A stretch of DNA of 64,000 nt, taken from NCBI RefSeq assembly GCF_007746075.1, contig NZ_CP036339.1, forward strand, positions 372,001 to 436,000. Direction: 5' to 3'. The stretch's first letter is position 1. Each line of letters opens with the position of its first letter. The DNA is from Lacipirellula limnantheis. GTDB taxonomy: Bacteria; Planctomycetota; Planctomycetia; Pirellulales; Lacipirellulaceae. This document shows positions 7,614 through 16,989 of the stretch, in pieces. A program made the translations under genes and the position numbers. The notes under the pieces are model-generated. The model saw nothing but the letters and a program-made list of their open reading frames with translations, was not told the origin of the DNA and made no database searches.

Positions 7614-10025
7614 ATGGATGTGGCAGCATTGCTGGAACGAGTTCGAGCCCGGCGCGATTATGCCGGTCAGATCGAACATGTCGAGGTCCTTTCGGAACGC
7701 CCTGGTAAGTTCGCCGAGCCGGCCACGCCGCTGCCAGAGCCTCTCATGCGGCTCCTGGCGGCCCGCGGGATCGAACAGCTCTATTCACACCAAGTCGCCG
7801 CCTTGGAGGCCGCTCGGGCCCGTCGCGATTTGGTGGTGGTCACCGGCACCGCCAGCGGGAAAACCTTCTGCTACAACCTGCCAATTCTGGAATCTGCCCT
7901 GGCGGGGACCAACTCGCGGGCCCTTTATCTCTACCCTACGAAGGCACTCGCCCAGGACCAGCTCAAGGGCCTACTCGAACTCACCGCGGGAGATGCGGAG
8001 CTCGCCGCCGCGATTCGCCCCGGCGTTTATGACGGCGACACGCCGACCGCCCAACGCCGCCGCATTCGCCATGAAGCGAATCTGGTGCTCTCGAACCCCG
8101 ACATGCTCCATGCGTCGGTCTTGCCTTACCATCCGAAGTGGGCCGACTTCTTCACCGATCTTCGCTACATCGTCATCGACGAGGTTCACACCTATCGCGG
8201 CATCCTTGGGGCCCACGTCTCCGCCGTGCTGCGGCGACTGCTGCGAGTCTGCCGACACTACGGCAGCGAGCCGACTTTCTTGGCCACGAGCGCGACGATC
8301 GCGAACCCTGGCGAGCTCGTCAGCCGATTGATCGGTCGCGAGGTCGACGTGATCGACGACGACGGCTCGCCGCGCGGCCGCAAGTATTTCGCGCTCTGGA
8401 ACCCCGCTCCGCTGGGCGTCGACGCGCTCGCCCGCCGCAGCGCGAACGACGACGCGGTGATGTGGCTGGAGGAAGCAGTCGAAGCCGAGGGCCAAGCGCT
8501 CGCGTTTACTCGCACGCGGCAAAGCGCCGAGCTGATTCACCGCTACTTGCGCGACGCGCTCGATGCGAAACGCTCGAAGCATGCCGACAAGGTTCGCGCG
8601 TATCGCGGCGGCTACCTACCGAACGAACGGCGCGAAATCGAGCAAGACTTATTTGCCGGCCGACTGCGAGCCGTGGCCGCGACGAATGCCTTGGAACTTG
8701 GCATCGACATCGGTTCGCTCGACGTCGCCCTGCTGGTGAACTACCCCGGCACGATCGCCAGTTGTTGGCAGCAGGCGGGGCGGAGCGGCCGCCGGCATGA
8801 CGAGAGCCTCGCCGTGCTGCTCGCCGGCAACGACCCCGTCGACCAGTATCTGCTCCGCCGGCCCGAGTATTTCTTCGCCCAGTCGCCCGAACATGCGGTG
8901 GTCGATCCCGACAATCCCTACGTGTTGGCCCGGCATCTCAAGGCCGCGGCGTTCGAACTGCCGCTCGAAGACGACGACCTTGCCACGTTCGGGCCCTTGT
9001 CGGCGCCTATCATCGACGCCCTCTGCCGTGAGCAGCAACTCGCCGAGGTGCGCGGCGCTTACTATCATCCCGGCGGCCAAAATCCCACGATCGGCGTCAG
9101 CCTCCGCCACATGAGCGACAATACGTTTAGCATCGTGCTCGTCGAAGGAGGACGGGGGAAGACGGAAAGGGGAAGTTTTGGGTCGCCGTCGCAAGTTCCA
9201 AAGTCAGTAACAGCCCACTCGGTACTCGCCAACGTCGATTCGATCAGCGCCCCGGAGCTCGTCTATCCCGAGGCTGTTTACCTTCACAACGGCGAAACCT
9301 ACCTCGTCCGCGAGCTCGATCTCAACGGCAAGATCGCTTACGTCGAACGCCGAGAGACCGACTACTACACGCAGGCGGTGCTCGAAAGCAGCGTCGTCGT
9401 CACCGCCGCGCGCGCGACGAGCGACGCCGTGCCGCGGGCGGCGCTGGTCTACGGCGACGTCGACGTCAGTTGGCAGACGGTGGCGTTCAAGAAGATCAAG
9501 TTCGCCACCCGCGAGAACATTGGTCTCGGTCCCGTCGACATTCCTGCGCAGCAATTGCAGACCACCGCCCTGTGGCTTACGCCCGACGATTCAGTTCGCG
9601 CTGACCTCAAGGCCGCAGGGCTCCGCGCGAGCGAGGGCATCGTGGGCCTTCGCAATCTGGCCGTCGTCGCCCTGCCCTTCGTTGCGATGTGCGACAGCCG
9701 CGACCTCGGCGGCGTCGTCAACAGCCACAACACGGGGAAGCCGACGATGATTCTCTACGACCGTTACCCCGGCGGACTCGGCTACAGCGAGAAAGGCTTT
9801 GCGCGGATCGACCAGTTGCTGGAGATCTGCCGAGAGATGGTGTCGAGCTGCCCCTGCGAAGCGGGTTGCCCGAGTTGCGTCGGGCTGCCGAACCACCGCC
9901 CGGCGATTCACAGCGATCTCGACCTGACTCGAGGTCACCCGATGCCTGACAAGGCGGCAACGCAAATGATGTTGGAGTTGTTATGCGCGCGGAGCGGGGT
10001 CGCGGCGGCTACGGCTGGGGTTTGA
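7614..10025 (+). CDS. mrfA: MrfA-type DEAH superfamily 2 helicase
   Basis: The 803-residue protein has all main helicase signs: a Gln at SHQ60, Walker A TGTASGKT (77-84), DEVH box (189-192), LATSAT near 222, QAGRSGR (387-393), and a C-terminal cysteine set C746, C748, C752, C755 (CPCEAGCPSC) of the DUF1998/MrfA metal-binding region. Bacillus MrfA (YprA) acts with the exonuclease MrfB in repair of mitomycin C damage outside UvrABC. Here the next gene is mrfB-like, which supports the call. Length is slightly above the Bacillus protein. Residues about 511-537 are a Gly/Arg/Ser-rich segment that looks inserted between two conserved blocks. Confidence 0.88.
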   Translation: MDVAALLERVRARRDYAGQIEHVEVLSERPGKFAEPATPLPEPLMRLLAARGIEQLYSHQVAALEAARARRDLVVVTGTASGKTFCYNLPILESALAGTNSRALYLYPTKALAQDQLKGLLELTAGDAELAAAIRPGVYDGDTPTAQRRRIRHEANLVLSNPDMLHASVLPYHPKWADFFTDLRYIVIDEVHTYRGILGAHVSAVLRRLLRVCRHYGSEPTFLATSATIANPGELVSRLIGREVDVIDDDGSPRGRKYFALWNPAPLGVDALARRSANDDAVMWLEEAVEAEGQALAFTRTRQSAELIHRYLRDALDAKRSKHADKVRAYRGGYLPNERREIEQDLFAGRLRAVAATNALELGIDIGSLDVALLVNYPGTIASCWQQAGRSGRRHDESLAVLLAGNDPVDQYLLRRPEYFFAQSPEHAVVDPDNPYVLARHLKAAAFELPLEDDDLATFGPLSAPIIDALCREQQLAEVRGAYYHPGGQNPTIGVSLRHMSDNTFSIVLVEGGRGKTERGSFGSPSQVPKSVTAHSVLANVDSISAPELVYPEAVYLHNGETYLVRELDLNGKIAYVERRETDYYTQAVLESSVVVTAARATSDAVPRAALVYGDVDVSWQTVAFKKIKFATRENIGLGPVDIPAQQLQTTALWLTPDDSVRADLKAAGLRASEGIVGLRNLAVVALPFVAMCDSRDLGGVVNSHNTGKPTMILYDRYPGGLGYSEKGFARIDQLLEICREMVSSCPCEAGCPSCVGLPNHRPAIHSDLDLTRGHPMPDKAATQMMLELLCARSGVAAATAGV

Positions 10026-10129
10026 TGCGGGATGCATCGATGATGCTTGGATGACGGTTGAAAGGTCGTAGGCGTCGGACTCAGTGGGCGCCCATTTGGC
10101 AGCACTAAACATCTCCTCGCGTCCTTCCC

Positions 10130-11095
10130 ATGTTTGACGACGGCTTACGCCTACGGTTGGAATCGCTGAACCGCGCACCGCTGCCGGCGATCGCGGCGCC
10201 GCCGGCGGTTCGCCTCCCCACGGCAACGGCGCCGGCAGCGACTCACGCCGACACGCGCGGCAAGGCGCCTTCGCCATTGCGGCCCGGCGTGGTGCAGCCG
10301 ATCACTGGCCTGGTTCGGCGCGGGGAGGTTGTCGCCAATGGATGTGGCGAGCACTGGCGGGTTTGCGTGCCGCTGGAAGAACTCTGGCCTGGCGGCGAAG
10401 CGCTCGTCTCGAAACGGCACGCGCGCCTGGCGCGTGGAGCCTCCGGCTCCCTCCTTTCGGAGGGGATGGCTGAGCAGGTGGGAAAAGCGCCGGTACACGC
10501 CGCGCCCCCCTCGCCTCCGCGACGAGGGGAGAGGCCCGCTGTCATCCAGAATTTCGTTGCCGCGTTTCCTGAACGCGCGCTGCTGCTCGATCTCGAAACC
10601 TGCGGTCTGAGCGGGAGCGCCTTGTTCCTGGTCGGCCTGCTCAGGCCGATCGAAGGACGGCTGACCGTCGAGCTTCTCTTCGCACGCGACTATTCTGAAG
10701 AGCCGGCCGTGCTCGCCAGTCTTTGGCAGCGCGTCGACGCTGAGGGCGTCGTCGTCACCTTCAACGGGAAGAGTTTCGATTGGCCGATGGTCGTCGACCG
10801 CTCACGTCGGCACTTACTCTTCCGCGGCCAACGGCCGCCCGCGCCGGCACATCTCGATTTGCTCCATCCCGCACGGCGCCGGTGGCGCGGCGAACTGCCC
10901 GACTGCAAGCTGCAGACGTTGGAGCAGCGCATCTGCGGCCGCTCGCGTACCGACGACATCCCCGGCAGCCAGATTCCCGCCGCCTACCACGAGTACGTAC
11001 GCACCGGTTTTGAACGTGAGATGGATGCGATCCTGCTCCACAACGCGATCGACCTGGTGACGTTGCTCGATCTGGCAATGCGACTGGCGGGTTGA
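10130..11095 (+). CDS. mrfB: MrfB-type DEDDh exonuclease
   Basis: The 321-residue protein carries an RNase-H-like exonuclease domain from about residue 145. Acidic and histidine positions fit DEDDh: D154 and E156 (LLLDLETCG), D217 (NGKSFDWP), H304 and D308 (HNAIDLVTL). The stretch HLDLLHPARRRW is also typical of the YprB/MrfB group. It lies 104 bp after mrfA in the same direction, as in Bacillus. The C-terminal TPR extension of the Bacillus protein is missing. Residues about 98-142 are Pro/Arg/Ser rich and look like an insertion between the N-terminal ELWPGGEAL block and the nuclease domain. Confidence 0.82.
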   Translation: MFDDGLRLRLESLNRAPLPAIAAPPAVRLPTATAPAATHADTRGKAPSPLRPGVVQPITGLVRRGEVVANGCGEHWRVCVPLEELWPGGEALVSKRHARLARGASGSLLSEGMAEQVGKAPVHAAPPSPPRRGERPAVIQNFVAAFPERALLLDLETCGLSGSALFLVGLLRPIEGRLTVELLFARDYSEEPAVLASLWQRVDAEGVVVTFNGKSFDWPMVVDRSRRHLLFRGQRPPAPAHLDLLHPARRRWRGELPDCKLQTLEQRICGRSRTDDIPGSQIPAAYHEYVRTGFEREMDAILLHNAIDLVTLLDLAMRLAG

Positions 11096-11126
11096 TAGCC
11101 ACTGACGCGAACACGCGCGCAACAAA

Positions 11127-11166
11127 AAAGGCCGCGAGCGGCGTCTGCCAATCTCGCGACCTTCTT
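11127..11166. terminator. Bidirectional hairpin terminator
   Basis: AAAAAAGGCCGCGAG pairs with CTCGCGACCTTCTT, with one mismatch and a 14-nt loop. The run of A on the left gives a good U-tract for minus-strand transcripts; the plus-strand tail is weaker. It lies between mrfB and the converging DUF1501 gene. Confidence 0.6.
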
Positions 11167-11611
11167 CGTGTAACAAACTTCCGGCCTGATTGCGACTGGG
11201 TGGAGTCGCTGGAAGAAAGACGTGCGTCGAACAGCGCTGCGCGCTGCCATGTAGCCGATGCAGGCCTATCCGGTAAATTGGTCCTCCCGACGGAATCGTG
11301 ACCAGAAGCTTGAATTGTTATCTCCGCAACCGGCGGGTGTTCGCTGGTCTGGAGCCTTCGTTACGTTGCAGCAAACCTATCGGTTCGCAGATCCCGCGAG
11401 CGTGACTTTTTTCTCCCTCGCGAGGGACGGACATTACACCGTAATTCTAGTCCGTGGAATAGCGGCTGCGAGGAAAATTCTACGGTTGCAAAGCGCGTGC
11501 CGAGAGAGGCTTGGAATGGCGCTCTAAAGCTTGCCGATGGCCGGTCGTGAGTTGTCGCTGGCCAAATGCGGGCAGCCGAACCCCAGGGCAGCGGCTGCTG
11601 ACAATCGACGC
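11167..11611. other. Gene-free stretch between mrfB and the DUF1501 gene
   Basis: About 445 bases. An 89-codon frame at 11258-11527 has no recognisable features, no good ribosome-binding site and mixed composition, so it is not called. No RNA gene was recognised. It is slightly less GC-rich than its surroundings. Confidence 0.4.
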
Positions 11612-13099
11612 CTACGCAAATAGCGCTGTCACCGCCGAGCCTTTGACGAGCTCGCGCGGCTGCTTCAGATGGTTGTAGACAATCGTCTGCGGCTCGATGC
11701 CCAGGGCGTAGTAGACCGTCGCCAACAGCTCGGTCGGATGGACCGGATTCTCGGCCGGGGCGCTGCCAGTCTTGTCGCTGCTGCCGTACACCAGCCCGCG
11801 CTTGATGCCGCCGCCAGCCAGCATGCCGGTGAAGCAATAGGGCCAATGGTCGCGGCCATCGTCGCTGTTCGAGTTGCCGGACGTGCTCAGGCCCCGCTGC
11901 GGGCTGCGGCCGAACTCGCCGACCGCCACGACCAACGTCTCGTCGAGCATGCCGCGCTGATCGAGGTCGTTCACCAGCATCGACAGCCCCGCATCAAGCA
12001 TCGGCGCTGCGACTGTCTTGAGTCGGGTGCTTAGATCGGTGTGCGTATCAAACGAATGATTCTGGCCGTTGGCGACGTTCGGCCAGAGGACTTCAACGAC
12101 GCGCGTGCCAGCTTCAATCAACCTGCGCGCGAGCAGGCAACTTTGTCCGAAGGCGTTCTTGCCGTAGGCCTCACGCAGGGGATCGGGCTCTTGGCGCAAG
12201 TCGAAGGCCTGCCGCGCACGCCCGGAAACGATGAGGTCAAGCGCTCGCGTATAGTTCTCGTCGAGCTTGTAGTTCGCGACGGCCCGTTCGAGCGACGGCA
12301 TCCCTTGGCTAATCGAGTCGCGCAAGCGCGCCCTTCGCAACAGCCGCGACGACGGGACTTCGGCGCGCAGCTCGAGGTCGGAGACGCTGATCCGCTCCAT
12401 CTTTTGCAGGTCGAGATCGTCGCCGTCGGGATAGAGCGTGTAAGGATCGTAGCCCTTGCCGAGGAAGCCGGCCGAGCCGCCTTTGCCGATGACGTTGCTC
12501 TCTTGCAGCGGGCGCGGGAGCATGACGAACGGCAGCATCGGTTCTTTCGACGGCCGCAGCGCCGTGATTTGCGCGCCGAAATTGGGGAAGTCTTTTGGGC
12601 TCGGCGGTTCCAGTTGCCCCGACGGGCTCACCTTGTCGGTCGTGTATCCGGTCATCATCTGGTAGATGGCGGCCGTATGATTGAATAGCCCCACCGGTTC
12701 GTACGCCATCGAGCGAATGAGCGTGGTGCGGTCGATCGTCTGCGCGAGCTTCGGCAGCAGTTCGGTAAACTTCACGCCGGGGATGCAGGTCGAGATCGGC
12801 TGGAAGACGCTGCGGATATTGTCCGGCACGTCTTCTTTGGGATCCCACAGGTCGAGATGGCTGGGACCCCCCTGCAGATAAACCATGATGACGCTCTTTG
12901 CGGCGCCGAATCCGCGCGGCGGCCTCGACGGGGCAAGAGCTTGGCCGGCCGTGTCGGCCACCGCTCGTTGCAGGCCGAGGATATCGGCCAGCGACAGACC
13001 GAGAATCGACGAACCGCCGACGCGCAGCAACTCGCGGCGAGAAATCTTCGCGGGGCGATCGCATGTGTCGCGGCCAGCGGCGCCAGGGATAATCAGCAT
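11612..13099 (-). CDS. DUF1501 (sulfatase-fold) secreted protein
   Basis: The 495-residue product starts at ATG 13099. A twin-arginine-like export signal follows ([20 protein letters not shown], about 21-40). Family motifs follow: [19 protein letters not shown], with the early DLWDPK block, the VGEFGRSP block and [20 protein letters not shown]1501 proteins share the alkaline phosphatase/sulfatase fold and are very numerous in planctomycetes, often paired with DUF1549/DUF1553 genes. No such partner is adjacent here. Likely place is the periplasm; substrate unknown. The frame is open upstream to 13924, but those residues lack coding character. Confidence 0.9.
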   Translation of the reverse strand: MLIIPGAAGRDTCDRPAKISRRELLRVGGSSILGLSLADILGLQRAVADTAGQALAPSRPPRGFGAAKSVIMVYLQGGPSHLDLWDPKEDVPDNIRSVFQPISTCIPGVKFTELLPKLAQTIDRTTLIRSMAYEPVGLFNHTAAIYQMMTGYTTDKVSPSGQLEPPSPKDFPNFGAQITALRPSKEPMLPFVMLPRPLQESNVIGKGGSAGFLGKGYDPYTLYPDGDDLDLQKMERISVSDLELRAEVPSSRLLRRARLRDSISQGMPSLERAVANYKLDENYTRALDLIVSGRARQAFDLRQEPDPLREAYGKNAFGQSCLLARRLIEAGTRVVEVLWPNVANGQNHSFDTHTDLSTRLKTVAAPMLDAGLSMLVNDLDQRGMLDETLVVAVGEFGRSPQRGLSTSGNSNSDDGRDHWPYCFTGMLAGGGIKRGLVYGSSDKTGSAPAENPVHPTELLATVYYALGIEPQTIVYNHLKQPRELVKGSAVTALFA

Positions 13100-13471
13100 G
13101 GCGATTCGTCTCGAGTGATGAGGAGGATGACAGCGAGCCGGGGACGTGAGGCGCCCCGATGCCAGTCTCCCTTCATTATGACCATTTTTCGCCGCTTGGG
13201 GACAACCCTTTGCGTCCGGATGCGGCGAGAATTGGTTGGAATGGGCCGTTCTAACCCGCCCCAGCCCGTCGAATCGGCCTTGCCTCGTCATTGCGAGGGC
13301 CGTACAAGTTGGCTCGAAAACTGAGCCCAGGTGCGCCGGCGGGCGACTGCCAGTAGTCGGAGGCACGCCTGCATCCGGGCGCCATCCGGAGGCCGTGGCC
13401 CTTCGACTAAAGGTCCGGCTGAACTGCGGCGCGCAGGCGGCGATCGTTTGAGACACCGAGGGAGTGTAGAC
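13100..13471. other. Divergent intergenic region
   Basis: About 370 bases between the divergent DUF1501 and small secreted-protein genes. No gene, terminator or clear promoter was recognised. GGAGTG at 13461-13466 is a plausible ribosome-binding site for the gene at 13472. Confidence 0.4.
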
Positions 13472-13885
13472 ATGGCCGCCAAATCGATGCTCCGCCATAT
13501 CGCATTTTGGGCGCTGCTGGTCACGTTCGGCGTCGGCGTCGCTGGCTCGCTGGGCCGCGCCATCGAAATCGAAAACTTGCCGAAACCCGTGACGCCGGCC
13601 GATCGATTCAAAGCCGGCGGTCGTCAGGTAGGGCTCTACGACATGCTGCGCGTCGGCCTCAAGGCGAAGACCGAGGCCGACTTCAAGTACATAGCGCAGG
13701 TCGTCAAACTCGTCGACGAGGGGAAGCTGCCGCGCGACATGGTCGAGTCGAGCTTCCTCTACGCGCGCTATCGGTATCGCACCCATCCCGGCAGCTTCCA
13801 GTTGCGGCCGATGGTGTACTTCCAACCGTCGCTGACCGCGCGGGCGAAGAAGATCGGCGTGATCCTGGAAGGGAGCGTCCTGTAG
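13472..13885 (+). CDS. Small secreted hypothetical protein
   Basis: The 137-residue protein starts at ATG 13472, where a GGAG precedes it. Residues about 9-30 ([19 protein letters not shown]) form a signal peptide or anchor. The mature part is basic and contains [20 protein letters not shown] and [13 protein letters not shown]. No family was recognised. It probably acts outside the cytoplasm. Its neighbours (DUF1501, histone-like) do not hint at a role. Confidence 0.6.
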   Translation: MAAKSMLRHIAFWALLVTFGVGVAGSLGRAIEIENLPKPVTPADRFKAGGRQVGLYDMLRVGLKAKTEADFKYIAQVVKLVDEGKLPRDMVESSFLYARYRYRTHPGSFQLRPMVYFQPSLTARAKKIGVILEGSVL

Positions 13886-13992
13886 TTGCCGTGACGCGCG
13901 CCGCCTCGAAGGTCGGCTAGCCAATCGAATGTCAATAGGTTACATTTCGGAAGCTAGCTGATTGCCTTTAACCGACGGGGACGTGCGGGTCT

Positions 13993-14439
13993 ATGGCCAA
14001 AAAACCAGCGAAGAAAGCTGCTCCTGCCAAGAAGAAGGCTCCCGTGAAAAAGGCGGCCAAGGCCGTCGCCAAGCCGGCAGCCGTCAAGAAGAAGGTCGCT
14101 AAGAAGGCCGTCAAGAAAGCACCCGCACCTGTGAAAAAAACCGTCGTGAAGAAGGCCGCCGTCGTGGCCGCGCCGAAGAAGGCCGTTGCCAAGAAGGCGG
14201 TCAAGAAGGTCGCTGCGTCCAAGGACGGGGCTCCTGTCAAGAAAAAGGTCGTCAAGCGCGTCCGCACGAAGGAAGTCCGGCTGAAGGCCTTCTGGGGCGT
14301 CTTCAATCAGACGATGCGCCGCGTCGCCGTCTTTGAATTCGGCGATCGGAAAGAAGCCGATAAAAAGGCGGATGACCTGACCAAGTCGGGAAAGTCACCG
14401 CACTTTGTCCAGCTCGTCAAAGAGCAGATCGTCGAGTAG
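13993..14439 (+). CDS. Histone H1-like Lys/Ala-rich DNA-binding protein
   Basis: The 148-residue protein has an N-terminal half (1-90) made of AKKA/PVKK repeats, as in histone H1 tails and chlamydial Hc2. It ends with a compact domain, about residues 95-148, containing FWGVFNQTMRRVAVFEFGDR and a KKADDLTKSGKSPHF stretch. The lysine-rich part would bind nucleic acids; the C-terminal domain may set specificity or oligomerise. Such nucleoid proteins are known from planctomycetes. The low-complexity region makes length polymorphism likely. Alternative: a ribosome-associated basic protein. Confidence 0.7.
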   Translation: MAKKPAKKAAPAKKKAPVKKAAKAVAKPAAVKKKVAKKAVKKAPAPVKKTVVKKAAVVAAPKKAVAKKAVKKVAASKDGAPVKKKVVKRVRTKEVRLKAFWGVFNQTMRRVAVFEFGDRKEADKKADDLTKSGKSPHFVQLVKEQIVE

Positions 14440-14465
14440 CTCTCGGCCGATTGTGAGTTCTGAAG

Positions 14466-14678
14466 AATTGAACCGCCAAGGACGCCAAGTGCGCCAAGGA
14501 AATGCGGGGAGATAGAACAACGACGGCACGAGGAGCACGCCGAAACACAAGAAGCTGAGGAACCGCCGATAAACGCGAATGAACGCAGATAAAATTTACT
14601 TGCGTTTATCAGCGTTCATCGGCGGTTCCTTTTTTACTTGTATTTCCTAGGCGCATTTGGCGTCCTTGGCGGTTCAAT
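14466..14678. repeat. Nested palindrome, family E
   Basis: Outer arms (ATTGAACCGCCAAGGACGCC near 14466 and its complement ending at 14678) enclose a second palindrome built from GAACCGCCGATAAACGC and GCGTTTATCAGCGTTC..., followed by TTTTTT at about 14630, so it may also terminate the gene at 13993. Short related words recur at 51210-51240 and 57496-57630. The right end overlaps the stop codon of the receiver gene. Confidence 0.7.
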
Positions 14679-15054
14679 CTGCCGAACCCAAGATCGGCTG
14701 CAGCTGCTCGACCGTCGCCGGCTTCGCCAAATCAAGTTTGCCAAAGCCGCGCAAAGCCCCGATCTTCATCGCCGCTTCGTGATGCTCGTCGTAATTCGTG
14801 ATCAGCATCGTCGGCGCGTGCGCGACGTCGGCCGCGGCTTTGATCTGGCGAATCACCTCGACCCCGTCGGAGTAGTCCATATCGAGCTTGCGGTTTACAA
14901 GCACCAGATCGATATGGCCGCCTCGCAGCGCAGCGAGTGCGTCGTCGGCGCCGTCGGCTTGCAGCACCTCGCAGTCGAAATGCTTCGCGAGGAAACGCTT
15001 GATCGACGAGTGATCAGGCCCGCAGTTGCCGACGTCGAGGACGCGCTTCTTCAT
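14674..15054 (-). CDS. Atypical receiver-domain protein (phospho-Asp replaced by Asn)
   Basis: The 126-residue single-domain protein follows the CheY fold pattern, but the phosphorylation site is N54 (DLVLVNRKLDMDYSDG; canonical is DxxLLD). A Thr-containing strand MLITN (83-87) and a Lys in FGKLDLAKP (about 106-111) remain. The N-terminal acidic pocket is reduced to a single Asp (GPD14). It is therefore probably not phosphorylated in the standard way and may act as a constitutive or ligand-driven switch. Its ATG overlaps the TGA of the preceding PQQ gene (ATGA at 15051-15054), so the two are translationally coupled. The stop codon lies in a dispersed repeat. Confidence 0.75.
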   Translation of the reverse strand: MKKRVLDVGNCGPDHSSIKRFLAKHFDCEVLQADGADDALAALRGGHIDLVLVNRKLDMDYSDGVEVIRQIKAAADVAHAPTMLITNYDEHHEAAMKIGALRGFGKLDLAKPATVEQLQPILGSAD

Positions 15055-16949
15055 TTTCCGTCCGGCGTAATCGCGAATAGGTGAGTCTGATTGCCGACGT
15101 AGAGGACGTTGTCGGCCACGATTGGCGTGCCGTACACGCTTGCTCCCATATTACGCGTGCCGTAGTACGGGACCATCTCCCCGTCTTCCTCGCGCATCGC
15201 TTCGGCGGGGTCGGCCGAGTGCTTGAAGACCGAGATTTCGCCGTCTTCGTCGCCAATATAAACCTTGTCTTCCACGATCAGCGGAGAGCCCCACGCCGCG
15301 GACAGCATGTCGTAGACCCAATTCACCTTGCCGGTCTTCGCGTTGAGGCAATGGAACAGTCCGCTGAAGTCGGCAATGTACAAGACGTCGTCGCGGATCG
15401 CCGCCGTGCCGATGCTGCGATGGAACTGTTCTTCAAAGGCAATGTCCTTATCGCCGTCGCGATCGTCGATCGTGTATTCCCACACGACGGCCGAGTTCGG
15501 ATTCGGCCGGGCGAAGTCCCCTTCCTTCTCGACGACGGCCTGCACCCGCTTGTGCGGGATCGGGTTCTTCGGGTCGGAGGCATTGAACGCCAGTTCCTTG
15601 CTGACGTCGCCGCGCTTGGTCGGGTCGATGCACCAGAAGGTGCCGACACCTTCGCCATGCTCGGGATCCTGGCCGGTGGCGACGTAGACCTTGTTGTCGT
15701 AGACCACGGGGGTCGAGATGATGTCGTTGCGCGTTCCCTTGCCCATGAGCTCGAGCTTGGCCGTCTTGGGGTTCGAGTCGAACTTCCACAACAGCTTGCT
15801 TTTGCCGTTTTCACCGGCAGGGTCGAAGCTGTAGATGTAGCCGTCGCCGCCGCCGAAGATCACTTGCGGCTGCCCGTCGATCACCGCATACGTGGGCGAC
15901 GACCACTGCCCATGGTGAATGTTCAGACCAGGCGAACTGTCGGTCCAGAGCACCTTGCCGGTATTCTTGTCGATCGCGAAGAAGCTCGGCGCATCGGGCG
16001 CGGGGATGTAATTGTGCTCGACGTCAACGCCGTTGGAGGTGCAGACGAACAGCGTGTCGCCGGCGGCAGTGAGGGAACAGCTGCACATGTTGTGCTGCGA
16101 GATTCCCATTTCTTTCATCATGTCGTATACCCAGACGACGTCGGCCTCTTGCTGCAAGTTGGCCGAAATGTTCGTTGCCTGGGCCGTGAGCGCCTTGATT
16201 TTCTCTTGAGTCTTCGCATCGGCGGTCGGCTGGGCCTGCAGCGCTTTGATCTGGCCCTGGATCTGCGCCTTTCGCTGGGCGATCTGAGCGTCGATCACCT
16301 TTTGCTCATCGACGTAGGGTCCGTCGTTCTCGCCATCGTGAAAACCTTCGGCGTCGAGGCAGCGGACTTCGCCCATGTTCGTCACGAACCACAGCCGGTC
16401 GCCCTCGGAGTACGCCGCGCTGCAGACCCCCTGCAGCGGCCAGTCGTACACGCGACCGGCGGGGTGCTTTTCATTGGTGTGCTGCCACAGGAACTTGCCG
16501 TCCTTGATATCGAACGCGAGCATGCACCCCAGATCCGTGCCCGGAGCGAATCTCTTGAGCCATTCCCCGCCGTTGTTGGTGCCGACAAACACCTTGCCGT
16601 TGTTCACGACAGGATTGCCATAGGTTTGTGAACCGAGCTTCGCGACCCACTTGATGTTCTTCGCGTCGGTTGGATCCCAGGCGCCCGTCTTGTAGTCGAA
16701 CTCGCCGATCTCCCATTCGGTCGGAATATTCTTGCCGACCGGCGTGTTATTGCGGATCGAAGAACCGCCCCACTGCGGCCAGTTGACGTTGGGCTGGTTC
16801 GGATCAACGGCTGCCGCCGGGGCTGCGGCGGCCGGTTTGGGATCTTTCGGCGCCGGCACGTCGGCCGCGATCGCCAAGCTGAGGGCGCCATACCCGGTCA
16901 GTCCGAACAGGGCCAACAGACTCGCGACGCTGAGGGTTCGTTTGCTCAT
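15051..16949 (-). CDS. Secreted PQQ-type beta-propeller protein with coiled-coil insertion
   Basis: The 632-residue product starts at ATG 16949 and has a signal peptide (VASLLALFGLTGYGALSLA). The mature protein shows WPQWGGSSIRNN and repeated blades such as GKVLWTDS, GKLLWKF and GKVNWVYDM, the PQQ-type WD-like repeat. A coiled coil of about 50 residues, rich in Gln, Lys and Ala (QIAQRKAQIQGQIKALQAQ), is inserted near residue 230. In planctomycetes such proteins are mostly non-enzymatic propellers; no dehydrogenase active-site Cys pair or calcium site was seen. It is coupled to the downstream receiver protein. Probable location is the periplasm. Confidence 0.85.
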   Translation of the reverse strand: MSKRTLSVASLLALFGLTGYGALSLAIAADVPAPKDPKPAAAAPAAAVDPNQPNVNWPQWGGSSIRNNTPVGKNIPTEWEIGEFDYKTGAWDPTDAKNIKWVAKLGSQTYGNPVVNNGKVFVGTNNGGEWLKRFAPGTDLGCMLAFDIKDGKFLWQHTNEKHPAGRVYDWPLQGVCSAAYSEGDRLWFVTNMGEVRCLDAEGFHDGENDGPYVDEQKVIDAQIAQRKAQIQGQIKALQAQPTADAKTQEKIKALTAQATNISANLQQEADVVWVYDMMKEMGISQHNMCSCSLTAAGDTLFVCTSNGVDVEHNYIPAPDAPSFFAIDKNTGKVLWTDSSPGLNIHHGQWSSPTYAVIDGQPQVIFGGGDGYIYSFDPAGENGKSKLLWKFDSNPKTAKLELMGKGTRNDIISTPVVYDNKVYVATGQDPEHGEGVGTFWCIDPTKRGDVSKELAFNASDPKNPIPHKRVQAVVEKEGDFARPNPNSAVVWEYTIDDRDGDKDIAFEEQFHRSIGTAAIRDDVLYIADFSGLFHCLNAKTGKVNWVYDMLSAAWGSPLIVEDKVYIGDEDGEISVFKHSADPAEAMREEDGEMVPYYGTRNMGASVYGTPIVADNVLYVGNQTHLFAITPDGK

Positions 16950-16989
16950 GGAAAAGCTCGATTGTTCCAAAAGTTTCTGGCGTTGATTT

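Noticed and set aside
11258..11527. 89-codon frame in the gap after mrfB
   Set aside because: No ribosome-binding site, no recognisable fold or motif, and mixed composition.
16012..16209. Short plus-strand frame inside the PQQ gene with several Cys
   Set aside because: Shadow of the minus-strand propeller gene, with no independent signals.
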